From: Bifidobacterium [indicum] DSM 20214 = LMG 11587
GTDB taxonomy: Bacteria; Actinomycetota; Actinomycetes; Actinomycetales; Bifidobacteriaceae
DNA length: 64,000 nucleotides
Direction of reading: 5' to 3'
Assembly (NCBI RefSeq): GCF_000706765.1
Contig: NZ_CP006018.1
Span: 1,550,001-1,614,000, forward strand
The notes under the pieces are model-generated. The model worked only from the letters and a program-made list of their open reading frames with translations, had not been told where the DNA came from and searched no databases. This document shows positions 1 to 8,789 of the stretch, in pieces (within the stretch, counting starts at the first letter, position 1; each line of letters opens with the position of its first letter). The translations under genes and the position numbers were made by a program.

Positions 1-77
1 AGCCGTCTGCCTTCGACATTATCTGATTCCCCACGTTCCGTCTGCGGTCCCTCATTACCGCTGCCGCTTGTCGACAT
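1..77 (-). CDS. Start of an unknown gene, cut by window edge
   Basis: An ATG at 75-77 on the minus strand is preceded by a near-perfect ribosome binding site (GGAGGTGA, 82-89) with good spacing. The frame stays open to the window edge. The first residues read MSTSGSGNEGPQTERGES, a polar, probably disordered N-terminus. It lies downstream of gatB on the same strand, about 95 bp away, so it could be the next gene in that transcript. About 25 codons are visible, too few to assign a family or function. Confidence 0.6.
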   Translation of the reverse strand, partial: MSTSGSGNEGPQTERGESDNVEGRR

Positions 78-125
78 CACGTCACCTCCATGACCGCCAC
101 CTCGCGATGACAGTTAATCATATCC

Positions 126-163
126 CGCGCCCCTGGGAAAACCATGAAAATCCCCGGGACGCG
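126..163. other. Hairpin downstream of gatB
   Basis: An imperfect inverted repeat (CGCGCCCCTGGG paired with CCCCGGGACGCG) lies just after the gatB stop codon. It has no U-run on the minus strand, so it may be an mRNA 3' stabiliser or a weak attenuator rather than a true terminator. Confidence 0.35.
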
Positions 164-172
164 AAACATTGG

Positions 173-1672
173 TCACTGGGCGATGCGCTGCATGACGATC
201 TTGTTGACCGCCTTGGCATCGGCCTGGCCCTTGGTGGCACGCATGACGGCACCGATGATGGCGCCCATGGGCTTCATATTGCCGCTCTTGAGCTTGGCCA
301 CGATATCGGGGTTGTCCTTGAGGGCCTGGTCGACGGCCGCATCCAAGGCACCATCATCCGAAACCACCTGGTATCCGTGCTTCTTGACGACCTCGGCAGG
401 GCCGCCTTCGCCTGCAAGCACGCCGGAAACGGTCTGCTTGGCCAGCTTGTCGTTGAGTTTCCCTTCCGCAATCAGCTGCTCCACATCGGCGACGTCCTGA
501 GCCGAAATGGGCAGTTCCTGGAGGGTGACCCCGCGGGAATTGGCCTCACGGGAAATCTCGCCAAGCCACCACTTGCGTGCACCGGCGGCCGTGGCACCGG
601 CCTTGACGGTCTCCTCAATCAGGTCCACGGCATCAGCGTTGACCGCATCCTGCATCTGCCGATCGGTGAAGTCCCACTCCTGCTTCAGTCGGGCCCTGCG
701 CTCACGAGGCATCTCAGGCATCTCGGCCTTGAGCTCCTCGATATGGTCCTTGGTCACATGAACCATGACCAGGTCGGGATCGGGGAAGTAACGGTAGTCA
801 TTGGCGTCGGTCTTGACGCGACCACCGGCCGTGGTCTGGGTGGACTCATCCCAGTGGCGGGTCTCCTGGAGGACCTCCCCACCGGATTCAAGCAGGGCTG
901 CCTGACGACGAATCTCGTAGGTCAGGGTCTTCTCGATGCCCTTGAAGGTGTTGACGTTCTTGGTCTCGGACCTGGTACCCAGCGGAGTATCGGGACCGGC
1001 ATGAAGGGAGACGTTGACGTCCGCCCTCATATTGCCCTGCTCCATCCGGGCGTGCGAGATGCCCAGGGACCGCACGATGTCCCTGATGGCGCGCACATAG
1101 GCCCCGGCAACCTCGGGGGCGCGATCCCCGGCGCCCTCGATGGGCTTGGTGACGATCTCGACCAGGGGCACACCGGCACGGTTGTAGTCGACCAGGGAGT
1201 GATCGGCGCCCTCGATACGGCCGTCGGCACCACCGAGATGGGTGTTCTTGCCGGCATCGTCCTCAACGTGGGCACGCTCGATGGGCACGCGGAAGATGGA
1301 CCCATCGTCCAGCTCCACATCCAGGTATCCCTCCCCGTTCAGGGGCTTGTCGTACTGGGATATCTGATAGTCGCGGGGCATGTCCGGGTAGAAGTAGTTC
1401 TTCCTGGCGAACTGGCTCCACTCGTTGATCTGGCAGTGCAGGGCCAGACCGAGCTTGACGGCATAGTCCATGGCGGTCTTGTTGACCACCGGCAGGCTGC
1501 CGGGCAGACCTAGGGACACCGGGGTCAGCTGGGAGTTGGGCTCACCGCCGAACTCGATATGGGCCGGGCAGAAGAGCTTGGTGTTGGTGGAGAGCTCGAC
1601 ATGCACCTCCAGGCCGAACACCGGGTCGTACTTGGCCACGGCATCGGCGTACTTCATGAGTTTTTCAGCCAT
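173..1672 (-). CDS. gatB: Asp-tRNA(Asn)/Glu-tRNA(Gln) amidotransferase subunit B
   Basis: GatB is the kinase and tRNA-recognition subunit of the GatCAB complex. The complex converts mischarged Glu-tRNA(Gln) and Asp-tRNA(Asn) to the cognate amide forms in the cytoplasm. The 499-residue protein has the usual length. Its N-terminal GatB domain begins with [18 protein letters not shown], and LFCP is the family signature. The middle carries [20 protein letters not shown], and the C-terminal 150 residues form the helical Yqey/tail domain ([17 protein letters not shown] and [18 protein letters not shown]). It is the last gene of gatC-gatA-gatB, 24 bp after gatA. The start [12 protein letters not shown] fits the family. 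Confidence 0.97.
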   Translation of the reverse strand: MAEKLMKYADAVAKYDPVFGLEVHVELSTNTKLFCPAHIEFGGEPNSQLTPVSLGLPGSLPVVNKTAMDYAVKLGLALHCQINEWSQFARKNYFYPDMPRDYQISQYDKPLNGEGYLDVELDDGSIFRVPIERAHVEDDAGKNTHLGGADGRIEGADHSLVDYNRAGVPLVEIVTKPIEGAGDRAPEVAGAYVRAIRDIVRSLGISHARMEQGNMRADVNVSLHAGPDTPLGTRSETKNVNTFKGIEKTLTYEIRRQAALLESGGEVLQETRHWDESTQTTAGGRVKTDANDYRYFPDPDLVMVHVTKDHIEELKAEMPEMPRERRARLKQEWDFTDRQMQDAVNADAVDLIEETVKAGATAAGARKWWLGEISREANSRGVTLQELPISAQDVADVEQLIAEGKLNDKLAKQTVSGVLAGEGGPAEVVKKHGYQVVSDDGALDAAVDQALKDNPDIVAKLKSGNMKPMGAIIGAVMRATKGQADAKAVNKIVMQRIAQ

Positions 1673-1696
1673 TGTGATTCCGTTTCCTTCCGATGC

Positions 1697-3247
1697 CTAC
1701 TTGGCAGATCCGTTGGTGAGGCCGTCCAGCCACGGGGCCTTGAGGTCCTTGAAGACCGGGCCGCCCCACTGCTCCTGGAGAGCCGCCTCCAAGGCCGCAG
1801 CGGGCTTGTACATGACCTCGTCACGCATCTGGGGGGCGAAGAACTGGAAGCCCACCGGCAGACCGTCATCACTGAGTCCGGCCGGGATCGACATGGCGGG
1901 CGAGCCTGCCATGTTGGCCGGGATGGTGGCCACATCGTTCAGATACATGGCCAGGGGGTCGTCCATCTTATCGCCGAACTTGAAGGCGGTTGTGGGCGAG
2001 GTGGGCGAGACCAGGACATCGGCCTTCTCGAAGGCCTGTTCGAAGTCCCTGATAATCAGGGTGCGCACCTTCTGCGCCGACCCGTACCAGGCATCGTAGT
2101 AACCGGCGGAAAGGGCGTAGATACCCAGGATGATGCGTCGCTTGACCTCATCACCGAACCCGGCCTCGCGGGTTGCCGACATCATGTTGGCCGCGGTCCG
2201 TTCAACCCCTTCCGGAGGCATGACCCGCATGCCGTAGCGCATGCCGTCATACCTGGCCAGGTTGGAGGACACCTCGGAAGGCATGATGATGTAATAGGCC
2301 GCCAGGGCATAGGGGAAGTGGGGGCAGGAGACCTCAACCACCTCGGCACCCATGTCCTCCAGGAGTCTTACTCCCTCATTGAACCGGGCCTCGACACCAG
2401 GCTGGTAACCCTCACCGCCCAGCTCCTTGACCAGACCGACCTTCATGCCTTTCAGGTCGCGCTTCATGCCCTCGCGGGCAGCGGCAGCCAGGGGCGGAAC
2501 CGGCTTGGGGATGGAGGTGGAGTCGCGACGGTCGTAACCGCCAATCAGCTCCTGCAGGAGTGCGGAGTCCAGGACCGACCGGGACACCGGACCGATCTGG
2601 TCCAGGGAAGAGGCCATGGCAATGGCTCCGAAGCGGGAGACGCCACCATAGGTGGGCTTGACACCGACCGTGCCGGTAAGGGCTCCGGGCTGGCGAATGG
2701 AGCCACCGGTGTCGGTGCCCAGAGCCAGAGGGGCCTCGAAGGCGGCAACGGCAGAGGCGGAGCCGCCTCCGGAACCGCCGGGCACCCTCTCGGTGTCCCA
2801 GGGATTGTGCGTGGACTTGTAGGCTGAGTGCTCGGTGGACGACCCCTGAGCGAACTCGTCCAGGTTGGTCTTGCCCAGAATGGGTAGACCTGCGGCCTTG
2901 ATCTTCTCGATGACCGTGGCATCGTAGGGAGGCACCCAGCCTTCGAGAATCCGTGAGGCGGCTGTGGTGGGGATGCCCTTGGTGACAATCATGTCCTTGA
3001 TGGCGATTGGAACGCCGGCCAATTCAGACATGCCCTCGGTTTCACCGGCGGCAAGACGCTTATCGATGGCATCGGCCTGTTCCAGTGCCTGGTCGGCGGA
3101 GACATGCAGGAAGGCATCGATGCTGGGCTCCGCAGCCTCGATCACATCAAGCTGGGCCTGGACCAATTCACGGCTGGAGATCTCCTTGGCCCGCAGCTGC
3201 CGGGCCATCTCGGAGGCGGATTCCTTGACCAATTCTGTAGTGCTCAT
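1697..3247 (-). CDS. gatA: Asp-tRNA(Asn)/Glu-tRNA(Gln) amidotransferase subunit A
   Basis: GatA is the glutaminase of GatCAB. It belongs to the amidase-signature family and releases ammonia from glutamine. The glycine/serine-rich signature is intact ([20 protein letters not shown], then [12 protein letters not shown]). It supplies the Ser-cis-Ser-Lys triad, whose lysine lies in [10 protein letters not shown]. The ATG start giving [10 protein letters not shown] (516 aa) is preferred because GAGGAG lies about 11 nt upstream. A GTG four codons earlier would overlap the gatC stop by 4 nt and is a possible coupled start, but it has no usable ribosome binding site. The order gatC-gatA-gatB is typical of Actinobacteria. 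Confidence 0.97.
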   Translation of the reverse strand: MSTTELVKESASEMARQLRAKEISSRELVQAQLDVIEAAEPSIDAFLHVSADQALEQADAIDKRLAAGETEGMSELAGVPIAIKDMIVTKGIPTTAASRILEGWVPPYDATVIEKIKAAGLPILGKTNLDEFAQGSSTEHSAYKSTHNPWDTERVPGGSGGGSASAVAAFEAPLALGTDTGGSIRQPGALTGTVGVKPTYGGVSRFGAIAMASSLDQIGPVSRSVLDSALLQELIGGYDRRDSTSIPKPVPPLAAAAREGMKRDLKGMKVGLVKELGGEGYQPGVEARFNEGVRLLEDMGAEVVEVSCPHFPYALAAYYIIMPSEVSSNLARYDGMRYGMRVMPPEGVERTAANMMSATREAGFGDEVKRRIILGIYALSAGYYDAWYGSAQKVRTLIIRDFEQAFEKADVLVSPTSPTTAFKFGDKMDDPLAMYLNDVATIPANMAGSPAMSIPAGLSDDGLPVGFQFFAPQMRDEVMYKPAAALEAALQEQWGGPVFKDLKAPWLDGLTNGSAK

Positions 3248-3255
3248 TGCTTCAC

Positions 3256-3552
3256 TCACTCCTCACCCAGGATGCGCGGTGCCACGAACATGCCCGACTC
3301 GGTGGCGGGAGCCCCCGACAGGGCCTCCTCCTGGGTCAGGGGTTCCTCCGCCTCATCAGGGCGCAGGTATGCCTCCAGGGGTATGGGATTGGCCGTGGGA
3401 GGCACATCATCCCCGGCCACTTCCTGGACCTTGGCGATGGATTCGGCGATGACGTTGAGTTCGCCTTTGAGACGGTCCGCCTCATCATCGGTCAGAGCGA
3501 TACGGGCCAGATCGCCCAGATGCTTGATCTCTTCACGTGTAAAAGTTGGCAT
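3256..3552 (-). CDS. gatC: Asp-tRNA(Asn)/Glu-tRNA(Gln) amidotransferase subunit C
   Basis: GatC is the small belt subunit that holds GatA and GatB together. The 98-residue protein starts [20 protein letters not shown], the standard GatC N-terminus, and ends with the conserved proline-rich belt ([18 protein letters not shown]). A longer open frame extends upstream, but the added residues look non-coding. The ATG at 3552 has no clear Shine-Dalgarno. A perfect-looking -10 (TATGAT, 3559-3564) ends six nt before it, so the mRNA may be leaderless. It is the first gene of gatCAB. Confidence 0.94.
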   Translation of the reverse strand: MPTFTREEIKHLGDLARIALTDDEADRLKGELNVIAESIAKVQEVAGDDVPPTANPIPLEAYLRPDEAEEPLTQEEALSGAPATESGMFVAPRILGEE

Positions 3553-3558
3553 ACCACC

Positions 3559-3564
3559 ATCATA
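3559..3564 (-). promoter_or_regulatory. -10 box of gatCAB, predicted leaderless start
   Basis: TATGAT on the minus strand is followed by six nt (GGTGGT) and then the gatC ATG, which places the expected transcription start on or next to the A of the start codon. No convincing -35 hexamer is visible. GGTGG could instead act as a weak ribosome binding site. Confidence 0.4.
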
Positions 3565-3724
3565 TTGGTGCTGTGTGACACGAAGGGGTCGGCATTCGGG
3601 AGGTGATCCAAGCCTGGTCGTGCAACGGTCCAGACGCCCGGGAGGCCACCTCATCGGTCGCGGATACAGAGACCCAATTGCAGTGTCATGTCCCCAAACC
3701 GATCGTCGCCAATCGGCGGATTGG

Positions 3725-4669
3725 TCAGCTGATATCGACCCTTTTCACGATCAGGGTTCCCAGGAAATAGAAGACCGCCGCCCACACAACCATGATCAGA
3801 CCAGCCTGCCACCACAGCGGAAGGAAACCCGTAACGTCAGAGGGAGGTGCAGTCTGCCCGCCCAAAAAGAGACCGAGCAGATCCATCGGTAGAATGCTGG
3901 TCAGGGTATCCAACCAGGCAAAGTACCTACTTACCGCCCGAAGGATGCTGAGAAGCATGGGGGCTATCAGAATCAACCCCAACACCGTCATGACACCGCC
4001 GACAGTCGACCGGCACGCGGCACCGATGCCCAGGGCCATGACGGCGAAAACCGCCAGGAAGAGGGGACCACCCAGGAGGTTTAACCAGGGCAGTGATACC
4101 TGGGAGGCCTCGAGTTCGGTCTTGCCGGGTGCTGAAAGGGTGAGCTGCACAGCAGCCCAGGAAAAAAGGACCCCAATCTGGGAGGTTATCCATGTCAGGA
4201 AGGCCAGGTAGGCGGCCTTCGCAGCCAGAACTGTGCCGCGACGTGGATTGCTGGTCAGGGTGGCAGTTATGGAGGATCCGGTGAACTCCGAACTGATGCA
4301 GAGAACACCCATGATGCCGACCACGATGATGGCCATGCTCAGCCCCGCCCCCGTGGATAGCCAGTAATCCGACATGGCTATGGGAGCGGGGGTTTTCAGA
4401 GGCTTCCCCGTGGTTGGATTGATCGTGCTCAGGTACTTGTAGCTCCAGGCCGAGGCGAAGGCTCCGAAAGGCTCAAGGAGCAGGGCCAGGGCGACCATGA
4501 TCCATGTCGACTTGAGCGAATTCAGCTTGAGCATTTCGCCATGCAGGGCCCGGAGGAAGGAGAGATGGACCCGCGAGGGGGCGAGGTCCCTCCTGCTCCC
4601 GGCGGACGCTGCGCGGATATCGACTATGTGTCGGGCACCATCGGGGGCCCTATGCGCCACACGTCTCAT
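3725..4669 (-). CDS. ABC transporter permease (ABC-2 type)
   Basis: Membrane component of an ABC exporter. After about 45 polar residues, [23 protein letters not shown] begins the first of about six membrane segments. The others include [74 protein letters not shown] and [20 protein letters not shown]. The sequence [21 protein letters not shown] is typical of ABC-2 permeases of the YtrC/NatB/bacitracin-export kind. The start overlaps the ATPase stop by 4 nt (ATGA), so translation is probably coupled. Substrate is unknown; lantibiotic or cell-envelope stress immunity is one possibility. Confidence 0.85.
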   Translation of the reverse strand: MRRVAHRAPDGARHIVDIRAASAGSRRDLAPSRVHLSFLRALHGEMLKLNSLKSTWIMVALALLLEPFGAFASAWSYKYLSTINPTTGKPLKTPAPIAMSDYWLSTGAGLSMAIIVVGIMGVLCISSEFTGSSITATLTSNPRRGTVLAAKAAYLAFLTWITSQIGVLFSWAAVQLTLSAPGKTELEASQVSLPWLNLLGGPLFLAVFAVMALGIGAACRSTVGGVMTVLGLILIAPMLLSILRAVSRYFAWLDTLTSILPMDLLGLFLGGQTAPPSDVTGFLPLWWQAGLIMVVWAAVFYFLGTLIVKRVDIS

Positions 4670-5649
4670 CGCCTGCCTCGCCTCGACTTGTTGCGGGCAT
4701 CTGCCTCGGGGTCGGCAACAACCCGGGACCGATATTCGACCTGCCCGTGGGTGGCTTTCATGTAGGCCTCCTCCAGCGAGGCCTTCTCCTGGCAGAACTC
4801 ATACAGGACGACCTGGTCATTGGCCAGGATGGTGGCCGTTGACGCCAGAGGCGCCCCCTCTATACGGAAGAGGGCCGCGTCGGGTGGACATGCCGAGTCC
4901 GACGGCAGCCTGGTGATGTGGATTCCCGCTGCCGTTGACAGGGCGGCCATGAACTCATTGGGTTGAGGAGTGACCGCCCTGATGGATTCGTGCGAATGCT
5001 CCTGGATGAAGCGGTCGACCGTGGTTCGCTCCATGATGCGGCCCTGCCCGATGATGACCAGGTCATCGGCGGTCAAGGCCACCTCACTCATCAGATGGGA
5101 GCTCAAGAGGACCGCCTTGCCCTGGGCGGCAGCGGACCTGCAGAGTTCGCGCACCCACTTGACCCCATCGGGATCAAGACCGTTGATGGGTTCGTCCAGG
5201 ACAAGGTTCCTGGGATCGCCCAGAAGGGCCGCCGCAATGGAGAGCCGTTGACTCATACCCAGGGAGAAGGAGCCGGCGCTCTTGTTCTTTACGCCTGTCA
5301 GTCCCACCATCTCCATGACCTCGTCGACCCGAGCCACAGGAATCCCGTTGGAGGCGGCCAGGGAACGCAGATGGGCATAAGCCGAGCGCGACTTGTGGGC
5401 TGACCTGGGATTGAGCACCGCCCCGACCGAAGTCATCGGTGACTCGAGTTTGGTGAAAGGCCTGCCGTCTATCAGAGCACGCCCTTTTTCAGGCTTGATC
5501 AAGGCCAGGCAGGCCCGCATGGTGGTGGATTTTCCAGCCCCGTTTGGTCCAAGGAAACCGGTGACGCGGCCATCCGGGACTGTGAAGGTGACATCATCTA
5601 TGGCCTTTTTGCCACGAAAGCTCTTAGTCAGATGTTCAACCTCTATCAT
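4666..5649 (-). CDS. ABC transporter ATP-binding protein
   Basis: The 327-residue ATPase powers the permease encoded directly downstream. Walker A is GPNGAGKSTTMRA, the signature motif is FSLGMSQRLSIAAALL, and Walker B is NLVLDEPINGLDPDG. The signature motif has SLGMS where LSGGQ is usual, as is common in bacitracin/lantibiotic-type ATPases. A C-terminal region of about 100 residues follows the nucleotide-binding domain. The start MIEVEHLTKSF is chosen by homology; the 30 upstream codons look non-coding. A TATGCT hexamer six nt before the ATG suggests a leaderless transcript. Confidence 0.9.
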   Translation of the reverse strand: MIEVEHLTKSFRGKKAIDDVTFTVPDGRVTGFLGPNGAGKSTTMRACLALIKPEKGRALIDGRPFTKLESPMTSVGAVLNPRSAHKSRSAYAHLRSLAASNGIPVARVDEVMEMVGLTGVKNKSAGSFSLGMSQRLSIAAALLGDPRNLVLDEPINGLDPDGVKWVRELCRSAAAQGKAVLLSSHLMSEVALTADDLVIIGQGRIMERTTVDRFIQEHSHESIRAVTPQPNEFMAALSTAAGIHITRLPSDSACPPDAALFRIEGAPLASTATILANDQVVLYEFCQEKASLEEAYMKATHGQVEYRSRVVADPEADARNKSRRGRR

Positions 5650-5655
5650 GTCCTG

Positions 5656-5661
5656 AGCATA
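5656..5661 (-). promoter_or_regulatory. Extended -10 of the ABC transporter operon
   Basis: The minus strand reads TGT-TATGCT-CAGGAC-ATG, an extended -10 whose expected start point falls on the ATG of the ATPase gene. ACGACA about 18 nt further upstream is a partial -35. This would give a leaderless bicistronic mRNA. Confidence 0.45.
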
Positions 5662-5748
5662 ACAGTTTCTCACTACACCTGTCGTGCATCCGCCCGGCCC
5701 CACGCCAATGCAAATGAGGTACGGGCGGCACGTATGCACACCGAAACC

Positions 5749-6477
5749 TCAGGAAAGGCGTCCGCCCCCTGCACGCTGGGCAATCCAGGAATGCATGGCC
5801 ACGGCGGCAGCGGCCCCGGCATTGATGGAGCGGACGGAACCGAACTGGGAAATATAGACCACATCATCGGCCAGGTCCAGGGCCTTCTGGGAAAGACCCG
5901 GCCCTTCGGCGCCGAAGATCATCAGGCAACGATCCGGGAAGTCGTAGGTCTCGATGGGAACGGCACCGGGCACATTGTCGATGGCGATCAGCCTGGGCAT
6001 GGGGATACCGGACCTGCCGGCCTCGTCTCGCAGGTCATCGACCATGGTATCGATACTGGGATGGTGGACCACGTGCTGGTACAGCTCGGTCATCAGGGCA
6101 CCCTTGCGGTTCCACTTGTGGGGGCCGACGATGTGGACCCGACCTGCGGCGAAGGCATTGGCTGTGCGGACCATGGAACCGATGTTGAAGTCATGGGTCC
6201 AGTTCTCGACAGCCACTTCGAACCCGTGACGACCTCTGCGGTCCAAATCATCCCGAATGGCCTCAACAGTCCAATACCGATAGCGATCAAGCACATTCCG
6301 TCGATCGCCCTGGTCCAGAAGATCGCTGTCGAATCTCGGATCATAGGCGACGGAACCGGGATTGTCCGGGCGGGGCAGATCAGGATGTTCTTCGGCCCAG
6401 GGCCCCAATCCCACTTGCCGGAAGACAGGTTCGCCCGACTCTTTGGCCGCCTGGGTGATGGGATTCGGTTCCCTCAT
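5749..6477 (-). CDS. SpoU-family RNA 2'-O-methyltransferase
   Basis: A SPOUT-fold methyltransferase expected to methylate a ribose 2'-OH in rRNA or tRNA using SAM. The family motifs are clear in the 242-residue protein. Motif 1 is NWTHDFNIGSMVRTANAF, motif 2 is CLMIFGAEGPGLSQKALDLA, and motif 3 is YISQFGSVRSINAGAAAAVA. The start overlaps the stop of the upstream PyrE-like gene by 4 nt (ATGA). The pairing of a pyrE-like gene, a SpoU methylase and clpB resembles the Mycobacterium tuberculosis Rv0380c-Rv0384c neighbourhood, which suggests an orthologue of Rv0380c. The modified nucleotide is unknown. Confidence 0.9.
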   Translation of the reverse strand: MREPNPITQAAKESGEPVFRQVGLGPWAEEHPDLPRPDNPGSVAYDPRFDSDLLDQGDRRNVLDRYRYWTVEAIRDDLDRRGRHGFEVAVENWTHDFNIGSMVRTANAFAAGRVHIVGPHKWNRKGALMTELYQHVVHHPSIDTMVDDLRDEAGRSGIPMPRLIAIDNVPGAVPIETYDFPDRCLMIFGAEGPGLSQKALDLADDVVYISQFGSVRSINAGAAAAVAMHSWIAQRAGGGRLS

Positions 6478-7181
6478 CGCTCCTGGCCCTTGCCCGGGTT
6501 GAACTGCTGCTCGTTGAAGGCACAGATGAAGGGCAGGCTGGTCTTCGAATCATCGACCGTATCGACAACCTGGATGGTGGGCAGTCCGCCGTCGAGCTCG
6601 CCCAACCCACTAGGGGCTTCAGGGCCGAGCCCTCCGACCAGGGAGGCGATGGCCAGAGGTTCGGCACCCTGCCGCCGGATGATGCTGCAATCGAGACTGA
6701 GTTCGTTCCCCTTACGCAGGGTGACCAGTGATGATGTCTGCACATAGGACTTCTGACTGAGCCAGGCATCCAGGAGAATGACCCTCTTCCCCTCAATGGA
6801 TGGTCCTTTGATGGACGGGTAGACGAAATCCATGACGAAGGCGTTCAGGGCCTGCCCCCTTGAGGCGGCGGCGTGGAGCATGGCATCGGCCAGGGGGACG
6901 GCGGCAGCGGTCAGGGCACCGACTGCATCGTAATCATCGACCGAGTAGCCGGCATCTTCGAGGGCATCCAGAAGGACGTGACCGGCCAGCTCCGCACCCT
7001 GATGGTCGAAGGTGACCCCGCTGAGTTCCGTAAAGGGGCGCCCGTCAATCTCACGTGACAGAAGTTCCCTCAGTTGATCGACCGGCTCCATCATGCTCCG
7101 GGCGGACTGGTCAAGCGTCAGGTCGGGGGCCCCGGTGGGACGGAAGGAGCCGGTCCGTTCTGTGTCTGTTGCCTTGCTCAT
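6474..7181 (-). CDS. Degenerate orotate phosphoribosyltransferase-like protein
   Basis: A 235-residue protein with the PyrE fold but without its active-site motifs. The stretch DYDAVGALTAAAVPLADAML matches the PyrE core (VGGLTLGADPVA type). It is followed by QALNAFVMDFVYPS, where PyrE has the catalytic VRKxxKxHG loop. Next comes IEGKRVILLDAWLSQKS, where the PRPP-binding motif VVVEDxxTTGxS should be. Both catalytic lysines and the acidic TTG loop are therefore missing. I start it at the ATG at 7181; a TTG nine codons earlier is an alternative. It is coupled to the downstream SpoU gene by a 4-nt overlap. Its position matches pyrE/umpA in the mycobacterial clpB neighbourhood. Activity as an OPRT is unlikely; a regulatory or nucleotide-sensing role is speculation. 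Confidence 0.7.
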   Translation of the reverse strand: MSKATDTERTGSFRPTGAPDLTLDQSARSMMEPVDQLRELLSREIDGRPFTELSGVTFDHQGAELAGHVLLDALEDAGYSVDDYDAVGALTAAAVPLADAMLHAAASRGQALNAFVMDFVYPSIKGPSIEGKRVILLDAWLSQKSYVQTSSLVTLRKGNELSLDCSIIRRQGAEPLAIASLVGGLGPEAPSGLGELDGGLPTIQVVDTVDDSKTSLPFICAFNEQQFNPGKGQER

Positions 7182-7229
7182 GCCTACCAGACTAACGCCG
7201 GTTGCCAACGGGCAGGCAGTCCAGGCAGG

Positions 7230-8591
7230 TCAGGCCTCATCCTGGGGACCGTCAGGCAGAACCTCCGGAGCGGTCAATTCCCGCAGATTGGCCTTTTCGG
7301 AATTGATCATATCCACCGGGTCGATGATCTTGGTCGGATCCAGGTTCTGCAACTTCCTGGCCGTGACCAGGACCCTGGATTCCAGCGAGGCGGCGAAATT
7401 GTTGTAGGCGGCAACGGTACTGGTGATGGACTTGCCCAACTTGTTGGCACGGTCGCCCAGTACGACGAACCGCTCATAGAGCTCATGGGTCAGTGTGAAA
7501 AGCGTCTTGGCATCATCGGTCAGGTTCTGCTGCTGCCAGGCATAGGCCACCGACTTGAGCACGGCCCAGAGGGTGACCGGGGAGGTCAGGGCCACTTTCT
7601 GCGCGAAGGCATCATCCATCAAGGTCGGATCCACTTCCAGAGCGGCCTGAAGGAGGGAGTCATTGGGTATGAAGGCCACAACGAAGTCAGGAGCCGTGTC
7701 GAAAGCGTTCCAGTACTGCTTGTCGCCCAGGGTCTTGACATGGTCGCGCAAAGCCTTGGCATGGGCCTTGAGGAGATCGTCGCGACGGCGGAGGTCGTCA
7801 TCCGATGCAGTATCGGGAATCTCGCAGGCCCGCTGGTACTCCGAGTACGGGGCCTTGGCATCGATGGGTATGGTCTTGCCTCCGGGCAGGTGAACCACCA
7901 TGTCAGGGCGCAGAGTCTTGCCATCCGGCGAGGTGACCACCACCTGGGTATCGAAGTCCACATGCTCCAGCAGCCCCGCGGATTCGACGATGTTCTTGAG
8001 CTGCGCCTCACCCCAGGCCCCACGAACCTTGTTGTTGCGCAGGGCTGATGCCAGGGAGCTGGTCTCCTTATCGAGCCTGCCTTGCTGCTCCCCCAGGATC
8101 TTGAGCTGCTGCCCCAGGGAGCCCATCTCCTGCTTGCGGCCCTCCTCTATCTGAGAGACCTTCTGCTGCAGGGCATCCAGGTTCTTCTGTACGGGAGCCA
8201 AAGCGGAAAGGACCTTGCTCTCCTCCTGCAGAGCCTCGGCCTGTCTGCGGCGCTTCTCCTCCTCCTGGGCCTGGGCCCGAAGCCTCTCCCGATCCAAGCG
8301 GACCTGCTCGGCCTGCTGGGCCTGGGCCAGTTGAGACTTGACATAGGCCAACTCCTGGCTGAGACCATCAACCCTGGTCCGGTATTCCACTGCGGCGGAT
8401 TCCGACTCACGCAGCTCCTGCCGGGACTGTTCCAGCTGCGAGCGCAGCTCTTCCGTCTCCCCCTCCCGAACAGGCAGGGGAATCTGCCGACCCTGGGCCT
8501 TTCCGAGTGCATAGCCGACCGCCCCTCCAAGAACAAGCACGGCCAGGAGAACCAGAGCAAGGATGATTGCAGAACCTGTAGAATCGAACAT
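7230..8591 (-). CDS. rmuC: DNA recombination protein RmuC
   Basis: RmuC-family protein, membrane anchored with a coiled coil and a nuclease-like domain. It is thought to limit DNA inversions or rearrangements. Residues about 5-30 form one membrane segment (IILALVLLAVLVLGGAVGYALG). A long coiled coil rich in Q, E, L and R runs to about residue 180. The RmuC domain follows, with VRGAWGEAQLKNIVE, PDMVVHLPGGKTIPIDAK (PD-(D/E)xK-like Asp and Lys), FVVAFIPNDSLLQAALE and LWAVLKSVAYAWQQQ. The ATG at 8591 (MFDSTGSA) is chosen because it immediately precedes the membrane helix; in-frame starts at 8615 and 8633 are possible. It is probably transcribed alone or with the PyrE-like gene 48 bp downstream. 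Confidence 0.92.
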   Translation of the reverse strand: MFDSTGSAIILALVLLAVLVLGGAVGYALGKAQGRQIPLPVREGETEELRSQLEQSRQELRESESAAVEYRTRVDGLSQELAYVKSQLAQAQQAEQVRLDRERLRAQAQEEEKRRRQAEALQEESKVLSALAPVQKNLDALQQKVSQIEEGRKQEMGSLGQQLKILGEQQGRLDKETSSLASALRNNKVRGAWGEAQLKNIVESAGLLEHVDFDTQVVVTSPDGKTLRPDMVVHLPGGKTIPIDAKAPYSEYQRACEIPDTASDDDLRRRDDLLKAHAKALRDHVKTLGDKQYWNAFDTAPDFVVAFIPNDSLLQAALEVDPTLMDDAFAQKVALTSPVTLWAVLKSVAYAWQQQNLTDDAKTLFTLTHELYERFVVLGDRANKLGKSITSTVAAYNNFAASLESRVLVTARKLQNLDPTKIIDPVDMINSEKANLRELTAPEVLPDGPQDEA

Positions 8592-8789
8592 ATGTTCTAG
8601 TAAACCCCATCTCATGGACCCGCCCGATAGCATGTCCGCATAGGAAGACCAGCCTGGTAATTAGTTTATTCGGCAAGGAACAGTCGGAACAGGGAACGCA
8701 TTCCATGCGAAAAGGGCAAAATAGACATATCGGAGGCCCGAATCCGTACAGCGACGTCCGAAACAATAGACCACGACGAAGGAGAACCG

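Noticed and set aside
68-1513. A 481-codon open frame on the plus strand opposite gatB
   Set aside because: It is the antisense of the gatB gene, rich in G, L, H and D with no family motifs, as expected for shadows in high-G+C DNA.
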